A DNA stretch of 64,000 nt from Sporolactobacillus shoreicorticis (GCF_024125445.1 NZ_JAMXWM010000016.1:23845-87844); one strand, 5' to 3'. Numbered from the stretch's first letter, positions 7,778-17,132 are shown. Notes: a model not told the origin generated them from the letters alone. Numbers and translations: made by a program.

Positions 7778-8407
7778 TTAGTGATCCACAGCCCTTTCTT
7801 GGATGCTCAATGATCTCTTTTTCATACCCATTAACTCTCGAAAACAGAAGCAATGGGTTACATGATCGTTAACCATCCCTGTCGCTTGCATAAACGCGTA
7901 ACAAATCGTCGGGCCGACAAATTTGAAGCCTCTTTTTTTCAGATCTTTACTCATCAGAAGTGATTCCTCAGTTGATGCAGGAATCATTTTTGGTTCCGTA
8001 TAATAATGAACGATCGGCTTGCCTTTCACAAAGGACCATAGATACTTATTAAAAGGTTGCTCTTTCTCAACTTCAAGAAACATGCGTGCATTTGTAACAA
8101 TGGCATTAATCTTGAGCCTGTTCCGGATAATTCCTGAGTTGTTCATTAACCGCGCTATTTTATCGTCTGAAAAGGTCGAAATGGATTGAGGATCAAACCC
8201 ATCAAACGCCTCCCTGTATGCTTCACGACGCTTTAAAATGGTAATCCAGCTCAATCCGGCCTGCATTCCTTCCAGACAGAGCATCTCAAATAACTTCTGA
8301 GAATCATATTGGGGACGTCCCCATTCATGATCATGATAAGTTAAATAGATCGGGTCTGTTGTGTTCCAGTTACATCGCCTGAACTTTTCGTCATGTGTAC
8401 TTGTCAA
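7778..8407 (-). CDS. tag: DNA-3-methyladenine glycosylase I
   Basis: Base-excision repair enzyme that removes 3-methyladenine from DNA. The 209 residues show the Tag family marks: RRCNW near the N terminus and HDHEWG (zinc Cys and His), EGMQAGLSWITILKRREAYR (helix-hairpin-helix region), and HVTHCFCF near the C terminus (second zinc His and Cys). The start is TTG at 8407, with GAGAGGAAG upstream. The gene follows pncA by 16 bases, so the two are probably cotranscribed. Confidence 0.92.
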   Translation of the reverse strand: MTSTHDEKFRRCNWNTTDPIYLTYHDHEWGRPQYDSQKLFEMLCLEGMQAGLSWITILKRREAYREAFDGFDPQSISTFSDDKIARLMNNSGIIRNRLKINAIVTNARMFLEVEKEQPFNKYLWSFVKGKPIVHYYTEPKMIPASTEESLLMSKDLKKRGFKFVGPTICYAFMQATGMVNDHVTHCFCFRELMGMKKRSLSIQERAVDH

Positions 8408-8423
8408 CTTGCTTCCTCTCCCC

Positions 8424-8966
8424 CTAATCAGTCAGTTTCGTTTTAAATATTGCCCTCATGTGATTAAGAAACACGTCATGCTGATTCGTAAAGGTCGCCA
8501 TTCCCCTGCGATGGGCAACCGTCTTGTACCCTCTTGAATACGCCCCATATGCAGTCAGAAAATCACAGATGTCCGTGCATACCCCCGTTAAGTGAACAGT
8601 GTCGATGCGGCGCTCTTTCAGCTGCTGATCAAGGTTCGTTCGGATAAAAGCATCATACTCAGGCTTAGGGATGAACATGACATTTTGGTCCTTCTCATGT
8701 GTTTGAAACCATTCTCCAAGCTGGCCATATATTTGGGCTCCCCATGTTCCTTTTACATTATGAGGAGGCCAAAGCTGAAAATGCGGATCGTTCGGTTCAT
8801 GTGCATCCATACAAAAAAAGATTGGTTTCGTCTCATTTAAAAACCTGTCAGCAAGATTCACAATATGCGGAACAATTTTCTGCGCGGGTTGTCCCGCAGT
8901 CAGTCCGCCTCGATCATCAACAAAATCATTGCTCATATCAATAATTAGAAGAGCTTCATGTTGCAT
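8424..8966 (-). CDS. pncA: nicotinamidase-like cysteine hydrolase
   Basis: Isochorismatase-fold amidase, most likely converting nicotinamide to nicotinate for NAD recycling. In the 180-residue product the catalytic triad reads D10 (IIDMSNDF), K101 (IPKPEYDAF) and C134 (GVCTDIC). Metal ligands are D54, H56 (MDAHEP) and H69 (WPPHN). The segments WPPHNVKGTWG and HLTGVCTDIC resemble the Bacillus PncA (YueJ) more than other family members. The ATG at 8966 has GGGAG nine bases upstream; an in-frame ATG 15 codons earlier has no site. It heads a two-gene unit with tag. Confidence 0.85.
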   Translation of the reverse strand: MQHEALLIIDMSNDFVDDRGGLTAGQPAQKIVPHIVNLADRFLNETKPIFFCMDAHEPNDPHFQLWPPHNVKGTWGAQIYGQLGEWFQTHEKDQNVMFIPKPEYDAFIRTNLDQQLKERRIDTVHLTGVCTDICDFLTAYGAYSRGYKTVAHRRGMATFTNQHDVFLNHMRAIFKTKLTD

Positions 8967-9011
8967 TTGAAAAATCTCCCATCTGCTGTTGACATCGATT
9001 TTTAATAACAT

Positions 9012-9309
9012 TCAAAAGCTTATCTTTAAACCAATTTACCCATACCGTTCATCGCCCAACTTTTTAACTAATGAACGATCCAGAACGAATGCCTTTTTGC
9101 AAAAGAGAAATCTCTTTTCATTTCATTATAGAACATTCGTTTGCATTTAGCTATAAATAAATGATTCATTCACTTAGGCACGAGTTAATTGCTTAAGATA
9201 AACATTTACTTTATTAAAATATGGCCAAAAAAATAAAAAGGAAGAGCAATGAATTCCTTTTTAAATCAATGATAAAGCTCAACATGTGTCCTTTTTTTGC
9301 GCCGCTGCA
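9012..9309. other. intergenic region between pncA and the CDF exporter
   Basis: Holds the czcD-like terminator (9224-9262) and, on the minus strand, a TATAAT-like -10 near 9126 without a good -35, followed by an AAAAGAGA/TCTCTTTT hairpin (9101-9118) that would sit near the start of a long pncA leader. No gene seen. Confidence 0.5.
9224..9262 (-). terminator. terminator after CDF exporter gene
   Basis: Minus-strand stem AAAAAGGAA/TTCCTTTTT (arms 9254-9262 and 9235-9243) followed by a T-rich tract, about 50 bases after the stop of the CDF gene. Confidence 0.65.
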
Positions 9310-10257
9310 TCATCCATGCCGTTGATGTGAGCAATCGGAATGGCAGCCTTGAAACTTGACACTCTCGATTTGAATGGTTGAGTGATCCAGATGATAACCA
9401 GCGAGTAATTGCTCAACCTGTCTCAGTATCTCATCATGATTAATGCCTTCTTCAACCGTCAGATGACAGCTTAATGAAAAGAAACCCGAAGTAATTGTCC
9501 AAATGTGAAGATCATGGATTCCGTTAACACCCTTTAATGTAGTCATTCGATTGCGGATTTCATCCAAGTCAAGGTTATCGGGCTTAGCTTCCATTAACAC
9601 GTTAATTGAATCGCGTGTAACACTCCATCCGCTCTTCAAAATAATTACGGATACAATCATGCTGGCAATCGGATCGGCAATTCCCCAACCGAAGAACATA
9701 ATCAGTGCTGATGCGGCAATAGCCCCAACCGAACCGAGCAAATCACCCAGCACATGTAAAAATGCACTCCGTACATTCAAATTGTCATTTTTTTCTCCCT
9801 GCATCAAAATTTTGGCCACAATAACATTGACAATAAGTCCAATGAATGCGATGATCATCATTTCACCGCTCGCAATCGTGACTGGTTGCGCTATTCTGGC
9901 TATTGCCTCAATGATAATCCAGATTGAAATAAGAAAAAGCAATACTCCGTTAAACAGAGCTGCCAATATTTCAAATCGTTTGTAGCCGAATGTTTTCCGA
10001 TTATTTGCTGAAGCTCTGTTTCCAATTAGTATGGCTGTAAAGCTCATACCCAGAGAAACCGCATCACTAAGCATATGTCCTGCATCAGAAATCAATGCCA
10101 GACTGCCGCTTAAGTAACCGCCGACCGCTTCAACAATCATGAATACGAAAATAATCAGAAAACTGATAAGCAGAGCATTTTGATTTGTAGTATGGTGATG
10201 CATATGGCTGTGTGCCGTCTCATGATCATGCTTTGAATGAGCTGTCAAATTTTTCAT
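9310..10257 (-). CDS. cation diffusion facilitator, CzcD/ZitB-like zinc exporter
   Basis: Proton-driven efflux of zinc and similar divalent metals (CDF family). The product has a His-rich N terminus (HSKHDHETAHSHMHHH), six membrane helices, the transport-site residues in SLALISDAGHMLSD (helix 2) and HVLGDLLGSVG (helix 5), and a cytosolic C-terminal domain containing HDLHIWTI and ending in a Cys/His-rich tail. The open frame extends to 10383, but that stretch contains the promoter and operator (10289-10343) and no ribosome site. I therefore start at ATG 10257, although its own site is weak; a TTG four codons later is an alternative. Likely induced by metal through an ArsR-type repressor. Confidence 0.85.
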   Translation of the reverse strand: MKNLTAHSKHDHETAHSHMHHHTTNQNALLISFLIIFVFMIVEAVGGYLSGSLALISDAGHMLSDAVSLGMSFTAILIGNRASANNRKTFGYKRFEILAALFNGVLLFLISIWIIIEAIARIAQPVTIASGEMMIIAFIGLIVNVIVAKILMQGEKNDNLNVRSAFLHVLGDLLGSVGAIAASALIMFFGWGIADPIASMIVSVIILKSGWSVTRDSINVLMEAKPDNLDLDEIRNRMTTLKGVNGIHDLHIWTITSGFFSLSCHLTVEEGINHDEILRQVEQLLAGYHLDHSTIQIESVKFQGCHSDCSHQRHG

Positions 10258-10288
10258 CTCTTTTCTAAAAAATAATATAAAAGCCATA

Positions 10289-10312
10289 ACATATGACGGA
10301 TCGTTCATATGT
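10289..10312. promoter_or_regulatory. ArsR/CzrA-like operator upstream of the CDF exporter
   Basis: Perfect inverted repeat ACATATGA-N8-TCATATGT lying directly downstream of a promoter. The ATATGA/TCATAT half-sites resemble operators of ArsR/SmtB-family metal sensors such as CzrA and CadC. Binding here would block transcription of the exporter. Confidence 0.65.
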
Positions 10313-10314
10313 AT

Positions 10315-10343
10315 AGTATCCAGCTTTTTCAACGAACTGTCAA
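10315..10343 (-). promoter_or_regulatory. promoter of the CDF exporter gene
   Basis: Minus strand: TTGACA (10338-10343), 17 bases, GATACT (10315-10320). Consensus -35 and a four-of-six -10. It lies inside the N-terminal extension of the open frame, which argues for the downstream start codon. Confidence 0.65.
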
Positions 10344-10519
10344 CATCATTTTTGTCGCTCCCCATAACCTTCTCATGCTGCATTTTTGATATACTTTTAA
10401 ATAATAACTCGGTTGCTTCAAGGGATTTGCTTGCATTGTCACAAAGTTCCTACACATGTTGCTTAATAAGACAGTGGGCCGAATGCCGCTAAACGAAGCC
10501 GAAGAAAAGGTGTGAGACC

Positions 10520-10912
10520 ATGGAATTTCAAGGGATTCATCATTGCGCAATTATCAGTTCTAATTATGAACGATCAAAACATTTCTATGTAGATGTGTTA
10601 GGGTTTTCTATAATTAACGAAGTCTACCGAGAGGAGCGCAACTCTTATAAACTGGATCTTGCCATCGGCAATGAAAAAAACGGAAAAATCGAACTTTTTT
10701 CATTTCCAAATCCACCTCAGCGGCCAACACATCCTGAGGCATGCGGGCTGAGACATCTCGCTTTCGCCGTGGAGAACTTAGAGAAAAATGTTACCGAACT
10801 GAACAACAACGGGATCAAGACAGAACCCATTCGTATTGATCCGATTACCGGAAAGCTCTTTACATTCTTCAGAGATCCCGATAATCTGCCGCTTGAACTC
10901 TATCAAGATTAA
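10520..10912 (+). CDS. VOC family (glyoxalase-like) metalloprotein, YaeR/YwkD type
   Basis: A 130-residue glyoxalase/bleomycin-resistance fold protein. Candidate metal ligands are in the expected places: H8 (IHHC), E58 (KIELF), H79 (LRHLAF) and E126 (LELYQ). The short form with FRDPDNLPLELYQ at the end matches the YaeR/YwkD/SMU1112c group, whose substrate is not firmly known. AGGTG lies upstream of the ATG at 10520. It stands alone, divergent from the CDF gene and 75 bases before deoD in the same direction. Confidence 0.8.
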   Translation: MEFQGIHHCAIISSNYERSKHFYVDVLGFSIINEVYREERNSYKLDLAIGNEKNGKIELFSFPNPPQRPTHPEACGLRHLAFAVENLEKNVTELNNNGIKTEPIRIDPITGKLFTFFRDPDNLPLELYQD

Positions 10913-10987
10913 TTTATTTTAACTGCATTGCTGTATGCATGATAAAATTAGGTTAGACTTGTTTCATTTTGAAGGAGGAACGATATA

Positions 10988-11698
10988 GTGAGCATTCATA
11001 TCGAAGCAAAACCTGGTGAAATCGCAGAACGCATTTTGCTTCCTGGTGATCCATTGCGTGCGAAATATATTGCTGAAACATATCTAGACGAAGTAACCCA
11101 GTACAACAATGTGCGCGGAATGCTCGGATTTACCGGTACTTATAAAGGGGAGCCGGTTTCGGTACAAGGTACCGGAATGGGGATTCCCTCAATATCTATT
11201 TATGTCAATGAATTGATTCGTAACTATGGCGTAAAAAAATTAATCCGTGTCGGTACCTGCGGCGGCGTTCAGAATGGAATTCATGTTCGAGATGTTATTC
11301 TGGCCATGTCCGCAACTACTGATTCATCCATTAATCACGGTGTTTTCCCAAATATCGATTATGCGCCTACTGCCGATTTCGAGCTTCTCCACAAGGCGTA
11401 CAGCATCGGTACAAAGCTAGGCCTTTCATTACGAACCGGCAACATTTTATCTGCCGATGTTTTCTATCGGGACAGTATGGAAGTTGTAAAAAAATTAGGT
11501 GAGTATGGCGTACTAGCAGTGGAAATGGAGACCTCAGCGCTTTACACATTAGCAGCCAAATATGGGGTTCAGGCATTGACTGTTTTAACGGTCAGCGATC
11601 ACATTTTCTCAGACGAGCCGGATACGACAGCCGCCGAACGTCAGACAACATTCAACGACATGATTAACATTGCTCTTGAAACTGCAATCAGCAACTGA
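10988..11698 (+). CDS. deoD: purine nucleoside phosphorylase, DeoD type
   Basis: Hexameric PNP family; in Bacillus, DeoD prefers adenosine and deoxyadenosine, complementing PunA. The 236 residues begin [22 protein letters not shown] and contain RVGTCGG (phosphate site), [18 protein letters not shown] (sugar site) and VSDHIFSDE (catalytic Asp). The GTG start follows AAGGAGGA. A strong terminator follows at 11839-11877. Confidence 0.95.
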   Translation: MSIHIEAKPGEIAERILLPGDPLRAKYIAETYLDEVTQYNNVRGMLGFTGTYKGEPVSVQGTGMGIPSISIYVNELIRNYGVKKLIRVGTCGGVQNGIHVRDVILAMSATTDSSINHGVFPNIDYAPTADFELLHKAYSIGTKLGLSLRTGNILSADVFYRDSMEVVKKLGEYGVLAVEMETSALYTLAAKYGVQALTVLTVSDHIFSDEPDTTAAERQTTFNDMINIALETAISN

Positions 11699-11838
11699 GT
11701 TATGCATCGTTTTCATTAACTTAGTTGAAATCAATTTTGGTATTGATTTATTGGTTCATTTACTGCCGATGAATGTCAAGTTGAAAAGGCCTTTCACGAA
11801 TGAACCAAATAACAATCCATTAATAAAAATTTCAAAGA

Positions 11839-11877
11839 AAAAAGCATTGATCCATCATCCATTGATCAGTGCTTTTT
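11839..11877. terminator. bidirectional terminator between deoD and NUDIX pseudogene
   Basis: 14-bp stem (arms 11839-11852 and 11864-11877, one G-U pair) with A and T runs at its ends, between convergent transcripts. Confidence 0.8.
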
Positions 11878-11879
11878 CC

Positions 11880-12337
11880 CTATTCATGATTCTGCCGTGC
11901 GAAATAATCATCAAGGATTCTTTTCTGGTTCTTCAGAATAAAATTCGGAAGATCTTTTTGTGTTCGAAACTCAAAACGTTCTGATTCAGTTTTGTCAATA
12001 TGCCATTCGCCTTCAATCGAGCCTGCCTCATAAGCGATCGTTACGGGGTAGTACTGATCCCCGTTTTCAGCCACAGAAGGTGTCTTTACACCGGAATAAA
12101 CTTGAAAGAGACGAAGTCCGCAAACGCTTAAACCAGTCTCTTCACAAATTTCTCGGCTCGCCGTTTCTTCTGCAGTTTCGCCAATCTCCATCAATCCTCC
12201 AGCCCCCAGCTTCCTTCTGGAAATTTGCGCTTTTGAAGGAGCACTGCTCCTCGCTGATCGTGAATGATTGTAACTGCACCAACCAGAATAATCGGTTCAT
12301 GTCCAATCTTGCTCCTCAGATTCTGTATATACCCCAT
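11880..12337 (-). pseudogene. frameshifted NUDIX hydrolase gene
   Basis: From ATG 12337 (AGGAGG upstream) the frame reads MGYIQNLRSKIGHEPIILVG and on to GSWGLED, then a stop. The following frame (from about 12194) continues with MEIGETAEETASREICEETGL and runs to 11880. The join falls exactly where the family has LPGG before the NUDIX box; four bases appear to be missing (one proline codon plus one G), which shifts the frame. Apart from this the gene looks intact (about 153 codons, full NUDIX box, ending FARQNHE). This suggests a recent loss, a sequencing error, or a rare recoding event. The substrate cannot be predicted. Confidence 0.75.
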
Positions 12338-12361
12338 AGATTAATTCCTCCCCTGATCATG

Positions 12362-13438
12362 TTACTGCTTGCGCAATTGGAACAATTTGTAAACACGAGT
12401 CACAATCACTTTACACACAGCATAAAAGGGTATTGCGAGCAGCATGCCGATAATACCGGCCAAATTTCCTGCAACAAGTAATATACAGATGATAGTCAGT
12501 GGATGAATATCTAATTTTCTTCCCATGACAAGCGGCGAGATCACATTGCCCTCGATTTGCTGGACAACAGTAACCCCAATAATGACATAAAGGGCTAAAA
12601 TCGGTGATTGAATAAAGGCGACGATTACGGCCGGTATTGTTGCAATAAATGAACCGATAAACGGGATAACATTTGTAAACAGTATGACCAGAGCGAGTAC
12701 CAGCGAGTAGTGCAGCCCGATAATCAAGTACCAGATATAAATAAAAATAAAATCAAACAGCAAAACGATCATTTGACCCTGAATGTAGCCGCTCAGCGTC
12801 TGATCCATATCCTTAAGTATCTCTACCGCCTTTTCGCGATGCTCCACAGGAATAAATTTCATGACACCTCGAGACATGCGGTCACCATCCTTTAAAAGAT
12901 AAAAAAGGATAAAAGGAATGACTGCAATAATGAGCACCGTACCGGTAATTGATTGAATAATTGACAGAATGTTATTTCCAATTGTAGTCGCCATTGTAGA
13001 CAGCGATTTTGAAAAACGGTTGGCAAAATCAAGGTATGGAATTTCATCCAAATGCATCTTCGAAAAGATTTCGCTCTGTTGAAAGTTAACCAGCTGCTCG
13101 CCAAGCTGCTGTACCAAACCCGGCATGCTTGTAATTAAAGAAAGAAATTGATTATATAGGAGCGGGCCAAAATTAAATAGAAGCAAAGTGATCAGTCCGA
13201 GGACGACTAAATAAATAATGATTATGGCAACAACTTTTGGAACCTTAAGCCGTACCAATCCTCGAACAAGCGGGCGCAATAAATAATACAACAGTCCAGA
13301 AATAATGAGAGGAGCGGCTAGCGACGTAAACAGAACACCAATGGGCTGTAAAATAAAGGTAAGTCTAGAACCTACCATAAGTATTATTAATATCAGAAGC
13401 ACCCAAACTGCAAAACGAAAATATTTAGATTTCGGCAT
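12362..13438 (-). CDS. AI-2E transporter family (PerM/YtvI-like) membrane protein
   Basis: A 358-residue polytopic membrane protein of the AI-2E/PerM family. It has two pairs of N-terminal helices, a long extracytosolic segment (about 115-160), then the conserved block of helices with PFILFYLLKDGDRM, GYIQGQMIVLLF and NVIPFIGSFIATIPAVIVAF, ending LAIPFYAVCKV. Family members have been linked to quorum signal or Na+/H+ transport, and the substrate here is unknown. I start at ATG 13438, which has TTGGGGAA upstream; the open frame allows 18 more residues. It is a single-gene unit. Confidence 0.85.
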   Translation of the reverse strand: MPKSKYFRFAVWVLLILIILMVGSRLTFILQPIGVLFTSLAAPLIISGLLYYLLRPLVRGLVRLKVPKVVAIIIIYLVVLGLITLLLFNFGPLLYNQFLSLITSMPGLVQQLGEQLVNFQQSEIFSKMHLDEIPYLDFANRFSKSLSTMATTIGNNILSIIQSITGTVLIIAVIPFILFYLLKDGDRMSRGVMKFIPVEHREKAVEILKDMDQTLSGYIQGQMIVLLFDFIFIYIWYLIIGLHYSLVLALVILFTNVIPFIGSFIATIPAVIVAFIQSPILALYVIIGVTVVQQIEGNVISPLVMGRKLDIHPLTIICILLVAGNLAGIIGMLLAIPFYAVCKVIVTRVYKLFQLRKQ

Positions 13439-13608
13439 GACCATTCCCCAATCTTTCAAAGATGCCGATAAAACGGCTAACATCCACCTCATTATTGTAC
13501 CCTATTTCATAATCACTAATCCAATATAATTCAAGTCTCAGATAGAATCCCAAAAACAATGGGTGTTAAAAAGTTGCTGAACGATCCGTTTCTTCATCAA
13601 TCCTTTCT

Positions 13609-13654
13609 AAACAATAAAAACAGGAAACAGCCGTTTATCCGGATCCGTTTCCTG
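13609..13654 (-). terminator. terminator of the acoABC operon
   Basis: Minus strand: CAGGAAAC/GTTTCCTG stem (13621-13654) with a structured loop, followed by a T-rich run (13609-13620), about 80 bases after the acoC stop. Confidence 0.75.
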
Positions 13655-13730
13655 CATAACTTGTCTATTTGATTCAATTCATTTAATTTAACAACATTCA
13701 ACTCAGTAAATAATCACTAAATCAAAGATT

Positions 13731-14969
13731 TTAGAGTACCAGTTTAAATGGCGCTTCCAGGTTTTGTTTAACCGTCGCTAAAAATGCTGCCGCCGGTGCT
13801 CCGTCAACTGCCCGGTGGTCAAAGGTCAGACTGAGCGGCATAAGGCTGCGCTTCTTCAACTCATCGCCAACATAAACCGGCTGCTCTGAAATAGTTCCCA
13901 CACCAAGAATCCCTACTTCAGGAGGATTAATCACCGGAGTAAAGAAACCGACACCATATGTCCCTAGTGAAGTAATGGTAAATGTTGAGCCGCTTAACTG
14001 AAGTTTATTCAATTCCGAACCGCGTGCTTGCTTGCTCGCTTTGCGAATCTCGCGTGAAACAGCGCTTAAAGATTTTTTGTCCGCATCTTTAATGACCGGA
14101 ACAACGAGTCCTTCATCAAGCGCCACAGCCACGCCAAGATGAACGGTATCAAAAGTCGTGATCGTATCCCCTTCATAAATACTGTTCATCGCTTTGTGTT
14201 CAAGCAATGCGTTTATTGCCGCCTTAGCAATAAAATCAGTTATCGTTAGGCGCACTTCATCATTGATTTGATACGCTTCACGCGCTTTTTTCTGGAAAGC
14301 AATCAGTTCCGTGACATCGACAGTAGTCTGCAGAGTCAATTGCGCCGTTGTCTGCAAACTGTTGAACATTCGATCCGAAATAACTTTACGCATCCCGGTC
14401 ACTTTCTTTGCAGTCCCGTTACTTAGTGAAGATACCGGTACCGGAGTTGGAGCAGATTTAGCTGCTTCGGCTGGCTGCTGAGCTTTTTTAACCTGAGCTG
14501 CGGCGACGTCTGCCTTTGTAATTCGTCCCATTGGTCCTGTACCGGTAACAGTGGCTAAATCTACATTTTTGATTTTCGCCAAACGTCGAGCTGCCGGTGA
14601 TACGCGAAGTCGCGGTTCTTCACCTTTTAACGGTTCAGGATCAGACGCTACTTCCGGAACTTCGACAACCTGATCTTCTTGTTTCTTTTCCGGCGCCGGT
14701 GCAGACGCTGCTGGCGAACTTACCGCTTCGCCCGGAGCACCAATGTATCCTAATGGTTGGCCGATTGGAACGACATCATCAACATCTGCTTCAATATCAA
14801 TAAGAACACCTTCTTCCGGTGCCTCCAACTCCTTTTCAATTTTATCTGAACTGATGGAAACAACAGACTCGCCCTTTTTTACTGAATCCCCTTTTTGTTT
14901 CAACCATTCGACAACCGTTCCTTCTTCCATGCCCATGCCCATTTTTGGCATGATGATTTCTACCGCCAT
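13731..14969 (-). CDS. acoC: acetoin dehydrogenase E2, dihydrolipoamide acetyltransferase
   Basis: E2 core of a 2-oxoacid-dehydrogenase-type complex that passes the acetyl group from acetoin cleavage to CoA. The 412 residues comprise one lipoyl domain (lipoyl lysine K43 in SSDKIEKE), an Ala/Pro/Glu-rich linker, a peripheral subunit-binding domain (about 116-152, RVSPAARRLAKIKNVDL and TGRITKADV-like) and the catalytic domain with DHRAVDG (His about 385). The ATG at 14969 follows AAGGAGCGAGG. It is the last gene of acoA-acoB-acoC. The assignment to acetoin rather than pyruvate rests mainly on AcoA. Confidence 0.85.
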   Translation of the reverse strand: MAVEIIMPKMGMGMEEGTVVEWLKQKGDSVKKGESVVSISSDKIEKELEAPEEGVLIDIEADVDDVVPIGQPLGYIGAPGEAVSSPAASAPAPEKKQEDQVVEVPEVASDPEPLKGEEPRLRVSPAARRLAKIKNVDLATVTGTGPMGRITKADVAAAQVKKAQQPAEAAKSAPTPVPVSSLSNGTAKKVTGMRKVISDRMFNSLQTTAQLTLQTTVDVTELIAFQKKAREAYQINDEVRLTITDFIAKAAINALLEHKAMNSIYEGDTITTFDTVHLGVAVALDEGLVVPVIKDADKKSLSAVSREIRKASKQARGSELNKLQLSGSTFTITSLGTYGVGFFTPVINPPEVGILGVGTISEQPVYVGDELKKRSLMPLSLTFDHRAVDGAPAAAFLATVKQNLEAPFKLVL

Positions 14970-15055
14970 TTTTTCCTCGCTCCTTTCGGATAAACTCAGA
15001 AGGGATACCAAGATCACTCAAGGAGTATCCCACTATACTATTGATTGCTGATTAC

Positions 15056-16090
15056 TTACACGGCCGAGAAAACTTTATCGCCAACCATAACGCTGAATGC
15101 ATCGATAATTTTCTCAGGTGTCGGCATATACAGCTTCTCAAGCGGCGGAGAAAACGGTACTGGTGCATGAGGAGCAGTCACACGCTTAATTGGCGCATCC
15201 AAATAATCAAAGGCTTTATCTCCGACAATCGCTGCAATATCAGTGGCCGCGCTGCAGCGAGGATAAGCTTCATCGACGATAATCAGTCGTCCTGTCTTTT
15301 TTACTGAATTGATAATCGTATCTTCATCAAGAGGTGACAAGGTTCTCGGGTCGATTACTTCCGCTTCAAAGCCTTTCTTTGCCAATTTATCGGCGGCTTT
15401 CAAAGCGGTATATACTTGTTTCCCAAGGCCGACAATTGTCAAGTCATTGCCTGCACGCTTGATTTCGGCCTTTCCAAACGGAATCGTATAGAATCCTTCA
15501 CCGACCTCACCCTTCATTCCATAAAGGGTTTTATCTTCAAATACCACGACAGGATCGTCATCAAAGATTGCGCTGAGCAGCAGTCCTTTCATATCATATG
15601 GATTGCTTGGGATGACCACTTTGATTCCCGGAATATGTGTGAACAACGCATAGAGACTCTGCGAGTGCTGAGCCGCTGCGTTGAATCCGGCACCGTCAAT
15701 TGTTCGGATGGTTAACGGAACTTTGGCTTTCCCACCGAACATATAATGAAATTTCGCGGCTTGATTCATGACTTCGTCTAAACAGCTGCCGATAAAATCA
15801 TTAAACATCAATTCTGAGATCGGGCGCAATCCGGTTGCTGCCGCAGAAACAGCCGCGCCCATATATCCGGCTTCGGCAATCGGTGTATCAATCACTCGAT
15901 CACGTCCGAATTCCTCAACGATTCCTTTTGTAACTCCAAAAACGCCGCCCCACGCACCTTGATCCTGCAAATGATCGACTTCCGCGCCGCCCGCGACATC
16001 TTCGCCGATTAAAATTACATCATCGTCTTTACGCATTGCAACTCGTATTGCATCATTAATTGCTTCTGAATAACTCATTTTAACTGCCAT
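15056..16090 (-). CDS. acoB: acetoin dehydrogenase E1 beta subunit
   Basis: Transketolase-fold beta chain of the thiamine diphosphate E1 enzyme. The 344 residues contain GEDVAGGAE, the glutamate that activates thiamine in the IDTPIAEAGYMGAAVSAAA region, and the C-terminal domain with VIDPRTLSPLDEDTI and DEAYPRCS. The ATG at 16090 follows GGAGGTG at 8 bases; a start three codons earlier is less likely. It lies between acoA and acoC with short gaps in one transcript. No E3 gene follows, unlike the acoABCL operon of B. subtilis. Confidence 0.88.
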   Translation of the reverse strand: MAVKMSYSEAINDAIRVAMRKDDDVILIGEDVAGGAEVDHLQDQGAWGGVFGVTKGIVEEFGRDRVIDTPIAEAGYMGAAVSAAATGLRPISELMFNDFIGSCLDEVMNQAAKFHYMFGGKAKVPLTIRTIDGAGFNAAAQHSQSLYALFTHIPGIKVVIPSNPYDMKGLLLSAIFDDDPVVVFEDKTLYGMKGEVGEGFYTIPFGKAEIKRAGNDLTIVGLGKQVYTALKAADKLAKKGFEAEVIDPRTLSPLDEDTIINSVKKTGRLIIVDEAYPRCSAATDIAAIVGDKAFDYLDAPIKRVTAPHAPVPFSPPLEKLYMPTPEKIIDAFSVMVGDKVFSAV

Positions 16091-16120
16091 TGCGAGCACC
16101 TCCAGATTTATCCAAACGAT

Positions 16121-17116
16121 TTAATAAGAGACATAGACATCGGTGGTGACTTCTTTATCATCAGGGAATGGACTTTCCTCACTGAATCGGACCGCCTCAT
16201 CGATGGCTGCCTTTACCGAATCATCAATTTCCTTGATCTCTTCGGCCGATAAAATTTTGTTTTTCTTTAAATAGCCCTGGAATCTGAGAATGGCGTCTTC
16301 ATCAGTAACAGCATTCTGTTGTTTTTCCTTGTCTTTATATGATTGCGTATCGCCTTCAAAGTGTCCGAAGTCACGATAAGTCATGCATTCAAGAATCGTC
16401 GGGCCTTCACCTTTGCGCGCGCGAGCAACAGCTTTTCCCGCAGCATCATAAACGGCAGTTAAATCCTTCCCGTCCACCGTCTCTCCTGCGATCTTATATA
16501 CTTTAGCAAAATCTGAAATCCGATCAGCCGCCGCCGCATACTCAAAGGTTGAAGCTTCACCAAATCCGTTATTTTCGCAGACAAAAATAACGGGAAGTTT
16601 CCAGATGGCAGCCATATTCACTGCTTCATGAAACGTACCGTGGTTGCTTGCTCCATCGCCGAAGAAGCAGACGGCGACATTATTTGTTTTCTTAACTTTT
16701 GCCGTTAGTCCCGCACCGATTGCAAGCGGCAGTCCCGCGCCTACAATACCATTGGCGCCCAACATGCCTTTTGATACGTCCGCAATATGCATGGAGCCTC
16801 CCTTGCCTTTGCAGAGTCCCGTCGCACGTCCGTAGATCTCAGCCATCATACCGTTCAAATCACAGCCTTTTGCGATACAATGTCCATGTCCACGGTGTGT
16901 ACTCGTGATACTGTCACTGTCAGTCAAGTGAGCGCACACTCCTACCGCGACCGCCTCTTCTCCCGCATATAAGTGAACAAAACCCGGTATCTCACCTTTT
17001 GCAAAGATTTCATGCACAGCAGTTTCAAACTGACGAATCTCTTGCATTTTCGTATAAATCCATTTTGCTTTCTCAACGGTCATGTCTTTAGCGGATGCTT
17101 GTGTTTCAGTTTGCAT
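16121..17116 (-). CDS. acoA: acetoin dehydrogenase E1 alpha subunit
   Basis: Thiamine diphosphate-binding alpha chain that cleaves acetoin. The 331 residues contain THRGHGHCIAKGCDLNGMM, KGKGGSMHIAD and the thiamine motif GDGASNHGTFHEAVN, and end TDVYVSY. All closely follow AcoA and differ from pyruvate dehydrogenase E1 alpha. The ATG at 17116 follows GGGAGGAG. It heads the operon. A promoter (17190-17218) and two cre sites (17133-17146, 17167-17180) lie directly upstream, so expression is probably repressed by CcpA when glucose is present. I saw no acoR activator gene nearby and no sigma 54 promoter. Confidence 0.9.
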   Translation of the reverse strand: MQTETQASAKDMTVEKAKWIYTKMQEIRQFETAVHEIFAKGEIPGFVHLYAGEEAVAVGVCAHLTDSDSITSTHRGHGHCIAKGCDLNGMMAEIYGRATGLCKGKGGSMHIADVSKGMLGANGIVGAGLPLAIGAGLTAKVKKTNNVAVCFFGDGASNHGTFHEAVNMAAIWKLPVIFVCENNGFGEASTFEYAAAADRISDFAKVYKIAGETVDGKDLTAVYDAAGKAVARARKGEGPTILECMTYRDFGHFEGDTQSYKDKEKQQNAVTDEDAILRFQGYLKKNKILSAEEIKEIDDSVKAAIDEAVRFSEESPFPDDKEVTTDVYVSY

Positions 17117-17132
17117 TCTGACTCCTCCCGTC

